Below are positions 20,458 to 29,124 of a DNA stretch of 64,000 nt, piece by piece. This DNA is from Mycosarcoma maydis (taxonomy: Eukaryota > Basidiomycota > Ustilaginomycetes > Ustilaginales): the NCBI RefSeq assembly GCF_000328475.2, contig NC_026492.1:372001-436000 (forward strand). The letters are read 5' to 3'. The translations under genes were made by a program, and so were the position numbers. Each line of letters starts with the position of its first letter. Position 1 is the first letter of the stretch. A model generated the notes under the pieces. It did no database searches and had not been told where the DNA came from. It saw only the letters and a list, made by a program, of their open reading frames with translations.

Positions 20458-21643
20458 CTTGGTTATGAGACGCCTGCTCACACGGTGACACCGAAACGTC
20501 GACAAGAGCGAGGCTTGAAAGCTATCGAATGTCGTCTGAGATGAAGCGGTCGTGCCAACTGGTCAACTTTGGCTTGTCCACTCACGACTGCCAAAAGCCA
20601 AACTGGATAATAAGGCACGCTCGGAACACGTTGACGGCTGCAGCCTCGTCCAGAGCTAGCCTGCTGTGTGCTAGTACAGCGAGATGAAACCAGGGGGCCT
20701 GACAACCTAGCTTGTACGGCAAAACTCGTCCAGGCTTCATTCACGATTTCCACATGGCGGTAACCGTGCAAGGCGACATGCAGTGGCGTGAGCGTGCGCT
20801 GAGAGACCCTGCAGCCACCGGTCCGTGTACCAATGCGCGACCACATCCTTCGTGATTCGTGATTCGTGATTCGTGATTCGTGATTCGTGATTCGTGATTG
20901 TGATTCGATCCAGGCCAACGCATCTTGGGCGGAGCGTCAATCGCAGCACAGCGGAGCGTTGCCTCTTGAAACCACTCACGACTCGTAACCACGAATCACG
21001 AATGCGGCGAGCGGGACTCTGAGACTGACGACTGCGTCGTAAATTGCGGTTTCGAATATTTGTCGCGCTCATCGACGGGCTGCCAAGTAACCCTGGCGCC
21101 ATGCAAGAGCAGACGGTGGGCCTAAGCCACGCCTAGTGACGCCTTCGTGATTGTGCAAGTCACTCTGATCCGTAAACCATGTTGAGTCTGCAAGCGTGAA
21201 GCGTCAGTAGGGGGAAGAAAGTGAGCCAAACCAAACTTGCTCTCACGACTAACTCGGTGGTGGTGAGCGTGGGGTTCGATTCGTGATTTGGGATTTTTCG
21301 ACATCCGACCGTGGGCACAACCAACGCTCATGCTTGGTGCTGGCGCGCATGGCGGTGGGCTTCAACTCGTGACTGTGTGTCCTGCAAGTGAGAGCTGTCA
21401 AACGTGGCGCGTTCGCGCGTTCCCGTGTTCCCGTGTTCCCGCTCTCGCGCGTTCCTGTGTTGCTGTCCGCACATTCACGTTTTGCACCAGACGGACACGG
21501 ATGTGGGACGGGTTCATGCACCGGCACCGATCCCAACCTCAAGAGTCTCGACACTCGATCTGGTGGCATGTTTGATTCAACGACATTCACGATTGGTGAT
21601 TGCGAATTCGAGATTGCATGCCTGGAGCAATCACGAATGTGTA
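20458..21643. other. Intergenic region with TTCGTGA array
   Basis: It contains the promoter (and possibly a 5' exon) of the coiled-coil gene and the 3' region of the SCI1-like gene. A seven-copy TTCGTGA array at 20849-20897 and further isolated copies at about 20990, 21275, 21585 and 21630 are the main content. An 8-bp GTGTTCCC-type repeat lies at about 21418-21446. Confidence 0.6.
20849..20897. repeat. Tandem TTCGTGA array, seven copies
   Basis: Seven perfect, contiguous TTCGTGA heptamers, followed by a degenerate TTGTGATTCG. This is the longest perfect array of the family in the window. Confidence 0.97.
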
Positions 21644-22594
21644 TTACTCGTGACTGTTTCGTGTTTGTGCGCGCTTACCGAACCTCTCGGCGGCTAGCGC
21701 ACGAAACATGGCCATCGTCTGCGCGTCCTTGCGCTTGATCGCTGCGAGTTTTTGGCTGTTTTCGGCGCTCCTCTGCTCGGCGCCTTGCTGTTTAGCGAGG
21801 TGTCTGCTACTCGCTGTTTCTGCTAAAGCGTGATCCGCGGTGGGTGCGGGATCGTACAGCTCACGATCGTCCATTTCCAGTCCGTCGTCACGTCGATTAG
21901 CAAATGCGCGCTTGTCGGCGTTGATCTGACGTTTTCGTTCGAGCATGCGATCTCGACCGGTGGCGCAGCCTTGGATTGCATCGTATTCATCCAACGCGTT
22001 CTGGCGCTCCCGTTGTTGGCGGTCCATGCTAGCGATACGAGCGATCGTGGCGGTATGTTGTCGATCCACATCTCGATTCACTTGCGTACTGCTAGAGCCA
22101 ATCGTGCGCGAAGCTCGTTGATCCAACAGAGATAGATGCTCGTCTCGAGACGTTTTGGCGTGCGTTTCGGCATCTCGCGCCTCGATCGCACCGCGACTCT
22201 CGCCGTTGGTCATCGTATCAACCGTATCGCGCATCGCAGCTAGCTTCTCTCTCTCGTTTTCCCATGCTTTGCTCTTGGTAAACCCCCATGTATGCCTCGT
22301 ACCCGCACTACTACCACTACTCCTTATGTGACCGCTGTAAAACTCGCTTTGCAACCGACCCGCATTCCACCGCCGAACAAACCGATCAAAATACCTTCGT
22401 GCCTCGCTCGACGACACCTCGTCCAGAAATACCCCCCTCAACGACAACCACGCTTTGAACTCGCCACTCCGAACATAGTAGTCCTCGCGTGTCAGCAGAG
22501 GCGCACCGAAACGCAGTGCAATGGCGGCATCGCTCTCATCTCGATTGCGCTGCGAGTGCGAGCGATCGCGATCGCGATCTGAACGCGACCGCAT
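21644..22594 (-). CDS. SCI1/NKAP-related RS/D-rich protein
   Basis: Intronless 316-residue protein starting at ATG 22592-22594. It opens with an Arg/Asp/Ser repeat (RSRSDRDRDRSHSQRNRDES), then has a conserved block at about residues 32-85 with LTREDYYVRSGEFKAWLSL, RYFDRFVRRWNAGRL and a Tyr-rich end. This is the segment shared by plant STYLE CELL-CYCLE INHIBITOR 1 and related nuclear RS-type proteins in animals and fungi. The rest is charged and helical and ends in MFRALAAERFG plus a short tail, again like that family. A nuclear, RNA- or splicing-related role is likely from family resemblance only; the molecular function is not established. A GTAAGC just after the AERFG codons could act as a donor, so an alternative C-terminus is possible. 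Confidence 0.65.
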   Translation of the reverse strand: MRSRSDRDRDRSHSQRNRDESDAAIALRFGAPLLTREDYYVRSGEFKAWLSLRGVFLDEVSSSEARRYFDRFVRRWNAGRLQSEFYSGHIRSSGSSAGTRHTWGFTKSKAWENEREKLAAMRDTVDTMTNGESRGAIEARDAETHAKTSRDEHLSLLDQRASRTIGSSSTQVNRDVDRQHTATIARIASMDRQQRERQNALDEYDAIQGCATGRDRMLERKRQINADKRAFANRRDDGLEMDDRELYDPAPTADHALAETASSRHLAKQQGAEQRSAENSQKLAAIKRKDAQTMAMFRALAAERFGKRAQTRNSHE

Positions 22595-23316
22595 ACCGAT
22601 TCATGCAGTGCTTTGGCTCGAGTGACAAGACCGATTGAGCTGAGAGTAGGTACGTTGCAGGCAACCACCTTGATTCGTGTTCGTGATTAGACTAACATTC
22701 GACAGCCTCCACACGAGCAAGCCGACTTCCGAACCACGAATTGTGAATTGAATTCACCAGAAAACATCTCACGCCTCGAATCGTGAATCGTGAATCGTGA
22801 ATCGTGTTTCTGCAGCGCCAACTCACGACTCACGACTTGAATCCAACAAACACTCTGTGACTTACGACTCTGACTCGATAACTCATCTCACGCCTGACTC
22901 ATAAACGTTCACGTGCTCACGCCAAGTCTGTAGGTGTATCAACCGCTAATCACGAATCACGAATACAGCCCCTTGACACAGCTCGTGTAGCAGCTATCAC
23001 TCATACACCACTTGTACACCGACGCGGTGCACCCATACCTGCCCATCGCTCATGCACATGTGGTGCGCTGGTGCTGCACACTGTCACGTGCACGTGCGCT
23101 ACACGCTAGCTAGCGTTAGCTTTAGCTGTGACACCGCCAGTGCATGAGCCTCACCCTGTACCAGTCTTTACACCGAGCTTCACGCTTCACACTCCACACT
23201 TCACGGGTTGTGCTTGTTGTTACCATGTCTTCTCGCTCAATCGTGAATGACAGACGTCACGCTTTGAACTGCACAAGGTCTGCTACATTTGTGAGTGGTT
23301 GCACTACAGACCAAGC
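22595..23316. other. Intergenic region with AATCGTG array
   Basis: About 720 bp holding the SCI1-like promoter and the 3' end of the nucleotidyltransferase gene. It contains four tandem AATCGTG units (22779-22806), more isolated copies, ACTCACGACT motifs near 22815, and several CACGTG-type palindromes around 22910 and 23085. Confidence 0.6.
22779..22806. repeat. Tandem AATCGTG array, four copies
   Basis: Four perfect AATCGTG units; this is the sister heptamer of TTCGTGA, sharing the TCGTGA core. Confidence 0.95.
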
Positions 23317-26300
23317 CTATCTCGTTGCGCTCTCACGATCCTTCCTGGCGATGCCACTGGTCGCCGCTGCTGCTGCCGCCGCTGCGACCTGCTTGTGCTG
23401 CTGAGCCTTCCTGCGCTTGGCCTGTTGCAAGATCGATTCTGGCAACCGAAGCGAACTCGTCGGCGGGGATGGAGCCACGTTCTCCCCCGACGCCTCGGCA
23501 GCACGCCATTCAGGACTCGCAGCCGACTCGACGTCGTCCAACTCTGACAGTCGCGCCAGTTCGTCCAGCGTCGCCTCACTGATCACCGAGCATGCCTCTT
23601 CATCGTCCCCATCATCTTGCACCCGCAGCGCCAGCTTGTCCGCATCGATAGACAGCATTGGCTCCGTACCGAGTTGAGCTGCTCGTCGCAGATACTCTTG
23701 CACCAGCGTGTGCGTATCCGCCTGGTGCTGTGGGTGCGACGCCCGCCTACCCTCCACAACTGCAGGCCCCAACGACCATGGCGAGCTCGCCGATGAGCAA
23801 TGCCGAGTGCTAGCGCTGGCGCTGTTACTGTCAAAGTGCGCCGACGAAGAGGCTTGGCTTGAGTTGGACAACCTGCGCCGTCCCGGTTCTGCACCCGACG
23901 TCGATGCTCCCGCCGCCTGCTGTACCGACAGTGTGGCCATCCGCGACTCGAGCTCCGCCGGCGCAAGCGACTGCGGTGAACCCGACTCGTAGAACGTGGC
24001 TGGCGCAGGCGTGGGTATCGATCCAGCTACGGTATGCGCATGAGGCGCCAATGACATAGCAGCAGCGTTACCGGCCGGTTGAGACCGGTGATGACCACCA
24101 TTCGCCAAGACAGCAGCGCGAGGCAACGACTTGGACCGATTCAGCGTCTCGGAGAACGAGCGAGATGTCTTTCCGCGCGGCGTGCTGCCCAGATCGTCGC
24201 GAGTGGAAGCCAGCGCCGGAGCACCAAAGCTGATCTCTGCGCCGTACGCAAAAGCTTCTTGAGCGCCAGCTCCGTTTGACGAGAATCCCGCAGGAACAGC
24301 GTGTTTGAACGAGGGCGAAGTACGCGCCGAAGCATGGCCGATGCTGGCTCTTGTGAAGTCGAGCGGAGCATAGCCGCCCGAGTCGCTTTGAGCCGAGCTG
24401 AACGACGCCCCTGCCTCTGCGGCGTTGTGCATGTTGGCAGCTGCGGCGGCCGCAAAGCGCGGCGGCTGCGGTTTGGGGCTTAGTCCATGTGTACGCGATA
24501 GCGGTGCCAGCATCGCAGCCGTAGGCGGGTACGCGACTCCCTGACCAAGCCCGCGTGCCATCTGCTCAAAGGCAAAACTGCCGCCATACCCACTGATGCT
24601 GCTAGCATCGTAGCGTCGATGGGTGCCGTACGTGTCTCGATAGTGACGGCCACCAGCTGGGCCTGCACCGTAGAAGTTAGCGCCGTTTCCTGGAGCCATA
24701 GCTAGATGTGAATTGTACGCATAGTGCTGCAGAGGAGTGGGCCCATCAGGAGCACGGCTGAGGCTGTCCTCGCGCTCCTCGCACAGCTCGGCGATGAGAA
24801 CCGATATCTTCTGGCCGCGCGTGTTGGTGAGTAAGCGGCTGGCACGAATAAACTCGCCGCGGATGGTGTAAAGGCCGTCCTTGGTGACGGTGCGGGAGAC
24901 GTTGTATCCCTCTTGGAAAGGGTCTTCGATGCAGAGCTCGGCGTTCCAGCTCTTGCTGTCCTTGGACAACAATCCAGTCTCTGATTTCAGAGAAATCACA
25001 TCTCGCGCATAGCTAAACTCCTTGCTGAAGTAGCGGAAAAAGTCGACGAGCAGTTCGCCGACGTTCTCGGTATTCTGGGAGCTCCACGACTTGCGCAGCG
25101 CTGCGACGTCATCGTAAAAGTAGATGTTGTTGCCGTTGAGCTCCATCTCTTCGGGCTTCATGGGGCGTGTCGGGGGCACGCGTTGGAGGTTGGGCAGCAC
25201 AGCTGGCTTCTTGACATGCGTGAGAAAGAAGAGGACCATGAGCGTATAGCCGTACGACGAGAGGGTGCCCATGTACGGCGAATTGAGTTTTCTGCGCTTG
25301 GCCCACACCTTGAGGAAGAGGACGAGAGTGCGAAGGCGTTGCGGGTCGACCATGGCGTAGCTGAGCAGTAGACGCGTGTTTTCGAGCGCAAGTCGGTTTT
25401 CAAAGCCAATGTCGCAGGCAATCTCGTAGGGCAGGTCGGCGGTGGGGGAGCGGCTGATCTTGATGATAGGGATCCTGGCTTTTGGTAGAGGCATGACGGT
25501 GAAGTCGGTCTCTTCTCGGATGAGCTGACCAAGAATCTCTACAAGCTCGGAGGCGGTGTGCTGGGGAGTTGGCTGAGCGTCGTCGCGCTTTCCCATCAAG
25601 CAGCAGAGGTCCATGTCCGAGTTGCGAAGAGCAAAGCCGTTGGCCATGGAACCGAAAGCGAGGAGCTTGGCGCCGGGACTGACACGATTGGCGAGTCGCT
25701 CGAGCTGACGGCGTGTGGCCTCTTTGATTCTGTACTCTTCCTCGGTGGGGAGGATGGGGGATAGGAAAGCGACGATGCAGTTGGTGAGCTCGCTGGTGTG
25801 GCGCTCCCAGTGCGGGCCGGAATGGGAGTGCGAATGACTGCTGGGGCTCGTAGCTGGGATGGTTGGGACGGCGTTGTTAGCGTTGGTAGCGTTGGTAGCG
25901 TTGGCGTTGTTGGCGGGGTTGGGGTAGGTGAGAATGCCGGCACCGAGAGCTTGAAGGGAAGGCACGAGGGCGTGATTGTGGTGCGACAAGGCACGCATCT
26001 GAGGACTTGTGCGCATGCTGCGAGAGCCGTTCTGTGAAAAGTTGTAACCATTGGCGGTGTAGCTGGAAGGGGACGGGGCGGCATTGGCAGGAGCAGCTGT
26101 GTGGGAACGCACGCGGCCGTTGGGGGAAGCGGTGGCGGTGGGTAACGGCGCTTGGGACGTTGAAAGGGGAGCAGGGTTGGCGCTCGTCTGAGATGAAAGG
26201 TAGGGAGTTGCAAATGATTTCAGAGCTTCGGGTTCGTTGAAGAGAGGATGGACGCCGTTTGGACCTGGTTGGTTTGGGCTGTGGGTGTAAGCCTGTACCG

Positions 26301-26841
26301 GGATGGCTGGGAGGTTGGCGGCATCGGTGCGAAACGCATTGATGGAATGGTTGGAGATGGATTCGTCCAGGGTGGAAGAGCTTGGTGGAGGTTGAAGGTG
26401 GGCACTGTCTGGACCAGATGATGGACGACGCGGAGTGGGGCTAGAGGCAGATGCAGAGACAGATGCAGAGATGGACGAAGTGGCATTTTGAGCACGGTCA
26501 TGATTGGAGACGCTTGCGGAGCGTCCAGCGGGAGCAGTGCGCTGAGCCAACGACTTGTCGGAAGAGGCGGCTGAGAGGGTGGCTTTCAACTTTGCCGAGG
26601 CTTCTGATCTAGCGGTGCTAGGTCTACGCGCAGAGAGCAAAGGGGAAGAGGGCGACGTGGACGGCAGACGATCTGACCTGTCCGAAATGGAAGAGCTTCC
26701 GGACATGGAGCGCGAGTTGGACAAGACATCAGGATGATGAGAGGATGATGAATGAGTTGAAAGCCTCGAGTCTGGCGGGAGGTTGTCCTGCGATCTCCCG
26801 CGCTGGTGAGAGGCGGTGGTTGGTGTTGCTGACACTGGCAT
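23317..26841 (-). CDS. Cid1-like non-canonical poly(A)/poly(U) polymerase
   Basis: Intronless 1,174-residue protein starting at ATG 26839-26841. It is a template-independent RNA nucleotidyltransferase of the Cid1/Cid13 family, which add A or U tails to RNA 3' ends. Seen: a Ser-rich disordered N-terminus (1-340); the catalytic block beginning LLAFGSMANGFALRNSDMDL with metal-binding Asp409 and Asp411; the third carboxylate Asp477 in IACDIGFEN; a helical central domain (WAKRRKLN, SYGYTLMVLFFL); and the PAP-associated segment NVGELLVDFFRYFSKEF (about 590). All three catalytic Asp are present, so it should be active. The C-terminal 450 residues are low complexity with Ala runs. An Asn-Ala-Thr repeat before the catalytic core is encoded by a GTTGGTAGC-type repeat. 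Whether it adds A or U cannot be told from the sequence. Confidence 0.88.
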   Translation of the reverse strand: MPVSATPTTASHQRGRSQDNLPPDSRLSTHSSSSHHPDVLSNSRSMSGSSSISDRSDRLPSTSPSSPLLSARRPSTARSEASAKLKATLSAASSDKSLAQRTAPAGRSASVSNHDRAQNATSSISASVSASASSPTPRRPSSGPDSAHLQPPPSSSTLDESISNHSINAFRTDAANLPAIPVQAYTHSPNQPGPNGVHPLFNEPEALKSFATPYLSSQTSANPAPLSTSQAPLPTATASPNGRVRSHTAAPANAAPSPSSYTANGYNFSQNGSRSMRTSPQMRALSHHNHALVPSLQALGAGILTYPNPANNANATNATNANNAVPTIPATSPSSHSHSHSGPHWERHTSELTNCIVAFLSPILPTEEEYRIKEATRRQLERLANRVSPGAKLLAFGSMANGFALRNSDMDLCCLMGKRDDAQPTPQHTASELVEILGQLIREETDFTVMPLPKARIPIIKISRSPTADLPYEIACDIGFENRLALENTRLLLSYAMVDPQRLRTLVLFLKVWAKRRKLNSPYMGTLSSYGYTLMVLFFLTHVKKPAVLPNLQRVPPTRPMKPEEMELNGNNIYFYDDVAALRKSWSSQNTENVGELLVDFFRYFSKEFSYARDVISLKSETGLLSKDSKSWNAELCIEDPFQEGYNVSRTVTKDGLYTIRGEFIRASRLLTNTRGQKISVLIAELCEEREDSLSRAPDGPTPLQHYAYNSHLAMAPGNGANFYGAGPAGGRHYRDTYGTHRRYDASSISGYGGSFAFEQMARGLGQGVAYPPTAAMLAPLSRTHGLSPKPQPPRFAAAAAANMHNAAEAGASFSSAQSDSGGYAPLDFTRASIGHASARTSPSFKHAVPAGFSSNGAGAQEAFAYGAEISFGAPALASTRDDLGSTPRGKTSRSFSETLNRSKSLPRAAVLANGGHHRSQPAGNAAAMSLAPHAHTVAGSIPTPAPATFYESGSPQSLAPAELESRMATLSVQQAAGASTSGAEPGRRRLSNSSQASSSAHFDSNSASASTRHCSSASSPWSLGPAVVEGRRASHPQHQADTHTLVQEYLRRAAQLGTEPMLSIDADKLALRVQDDGDDEEACSVISEATLDELARLSELDDVESAASPEWRAAEASGENVAPSPPTSSLRLPESILQQAKRRKAQQHKQVAAAAAAAATSGIARKDRESATR

Positions 26842-27405
26842 GGCCGACGTGGTGAGCTGGATAGGGAGCTTAGAATGGGATCAAGACAGAGAGGACCGGG
26901 GTGAGGGCGGAGCAAGTAGCCGACTGTCGATGCACGCGGCTGTGCTGAGGTCCAAGTGGCGAGGTTCAAAGAGGCATGGACCAAGGCGGGAGGTTGTGCA
27001 GGCAGGGATGCAAAACCAAGCTACGCAAGGCAATTGCAGCTTTCACTCTTGGAGTGGTATGCAATGTAGTTTGCAGAGAGAGACGGCACTGGCGGCGTCG
27101 AGGAAGCTTGATGCGGTTAGATCCCCAAGGATGCTGAGCACGGAATCTTTTGATTGCAGCAATGAATGCAATGCAGTACGAAATCAGGTATAAACCGAAG
27201 CGGGCTGTAGCCTTGGCGGAGGGTGTTGCTGATACGGGATCAAGACAGGCCGAGTACCAAGAGATGGAAGCGGAGGGCAAGTCGTGTCGACCTGCGACTT
27301 GATGGCTCAGGGCAGAGTTCGTGGTTCACGGTTCGTGGTTGATCGGACGTTGAGCCGTTGACGAGCGTTCTGTCAAGATCACTTCCAAGATGCGCAAGGC
27401 GTGGT

Positions 27406-27414
27406 TATATAAAG
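27406..27414 (+). promoter_or_regulatory. TATA-like motif
   Basis: TATATAAAG reads rightward into the repeat-rich region, where no gene is recognised. The nearest gene to the left starts 565 bp away on the other strand. It could be a minus-strand core element, a non-coding transcript promoter, or chance. Confidence 0.3.
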
Positions 27415-27474
27415 GGGGATGATGTTGGCGTTACAAGCCAAGAGCGGTGCGAGTGACGGAGCGGCAATCACCAA

Positions 27475-27810
27475 TCAAACAAAGAATCGTGAATCACCAA
27501 TCACGAATCGTGAATATAACAAATCACGAATATCACCAATCGTGAATTACGAATCACGAATTCACAGACTCCAGATTCACGATTCACAGATTCACGATTA
27601 TTCGTGACTGTGACTGTGATTCGCGATGGACGATGAACGATTCCGATTCAGCAAAAACGTGAAATCGTGAATCACGACGTGCGAACACCAAGCACCAAGG
27701 CTCGTTAGTCGTTATTCGTGATTGCCGCCCGCTGTGCAGTCACAGTCATAGAGTCACAACTCTGTGACTGTCACGCGGACCAATTCACATTTCGTGATTG
27801 TGACTGAACC
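27475..27810. repeat. Mixed-orientation heptamer cluster
   Basis: At least fifteen copies of AATCGTG, AATCACG, CACGATT and variants such as AATCACC lie in both orientations with 0-10 bp spacers. Adjacent opposite copies create CGTGAATCACG near-palindromes. Confidence 0.85.
27752..27769. repeat. Perfect inverted repeat AGTCACA/TGTGACT
   Basis: Seven-base arms surround a 4-base loop (ACTC). The same AGTCACA/GTTGTGA words recur near 39926 and 62028. Confidence 0.8.
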
Positions 27811-28186
27811 AGATGTTCTGACGGCCGACTCAACCAACTCAGCCACAAACGGCTCAGCACTTTTCTTTTCTTTTTCTTTTTCTGTTTTTAATTTCTAAAG
27901 GGTTAGGCTCTCTCGCTCGTCTTCTCGCCTTTGTTTCTGCTGCCGCCACTTTGACGTTGTGCCCACCAACACAGACTCCTAACAATCGTGAATCACGAAT
28001 CTGTGAATCACCAACACGAATCGTGAATGCTTCTCTCTCTGCGTGCTCGTCCATGATCGCGTTCTGTTCTTCCAAGAAATCGAGAAAAGCAGTTCGGCAG
28101 GCGCTGCGGTCCACACTTTACAGACACGTATCAACTCGAGAACGCAACGCAGTAGGCAGTAACTTCAGTTAGGTAGCACCTAGAAC

Positions 28187-28228
28187 CGCAGCACGCAGCA
28201 CGCAGCACGCAGCACGCAGCACGCAGCG
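28187..28228. repeat. Tandem CGCAGCA heptamer array
   Basis: Five perfect CGCAGCA units and a sixth ending in G. The period is seven but the sequence is unrelated to the TTCGTGA family. Confidence 0.95.
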
Positions 28229-29124
28229 TTGAGCGGGGTTCGCATTTGTCAGGCCATTCACGATTTACGATTCACGATTCACGGTTCGCATTCACGAATA
28301 TGATTGCATGGAGCGTCTGTCGCTTGTCCATCACGCATTCATCATTCTCGAGACTCGCACTCTGTGGCTGCTAGTGCAAAATTTGTTCGACCCGTTCCAG
28401 TTCGCCAGGTTACGCGCGAGAGCCGAGTTGTGAGTCGAATCGTGAGTAGCCAGCCGCCAGCCGTACAGCGCTGTCTCGTGTCTGGCTCTCTGCACGCTTG
28501 TCTCGACGCGCCAAAATCCGTGAATCACGAATCATGAATGTGAATAATCAGGATCTATTCAGGATTCACGATTAACTTATAGAACGATATACGGGTTTCC
28601 ACTCAATACTCACGACTCAACTGACTGTACAGTCAAGTCAAGTTGCAGCAAAGGTAGATCCAGCGTATCTGCGTTGAGCTTGGTGTCACCTCGCACACTC
28701 GTGATTCGACGTTGCAAGCCCCAGTGATTGTCCAAGGCGGGAGATGATGGATGATGAGCTCAGCTCGCCCTTTCACCGCGTCGGTTGATTCAGTTTGATG
28801 ATAAGCTGAAATGAGAACCACGGTGCCAGACAATCGTGAATGTGGAATGCACTTTCGCCCCTTTCGCTTTGTACGTGCGTGGGATCGATCCGTGTGGCGT
28901 GGCATCCGGGTACGAATATGTTGCGAGCCAAGTGGTGCATGCGCATGGTCGTCGTGTGCACTCACACCTCCCTGATCCGCACAGAAAGCGATCGTCCTGC
29001 AAGGTACGATCCCCCATCCCCCACGCTCAATTGTCTATACACTGCGATACAAAGGGCCACGCTATCCTATCGCCAAAGCTGTATTCGTGATTACGATCCA
29101 AAAACAACAAGCGTCGAATCGGCA

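Larger units (their letters stand above)
26842..29124. other. Repeat-rich intergenic region
   Basis: About 2.3 kb between the nucleotidyltransferase start and the PAK-like kinase stop. It has the densest concentration of heptamer-family copies in the window (27475-27810, 27980-28030, 28255-28310, 28515-28575), a CGCAGCA array, a perfect 7-bp-arm inverted repeat (27752-27769), and a TATATAAAG motif. No coding frame was supported. Confidence 0.6.

Noticed and set aside
20505..20505. Upstream TTG, GTG or other non-ATG starts (20505, 44794, 49000, 4)
   Set aside because: Nuclear fungal genes start at ATG, so the first sensible in-frame ATG was used, or the gene was called open at the window edge.
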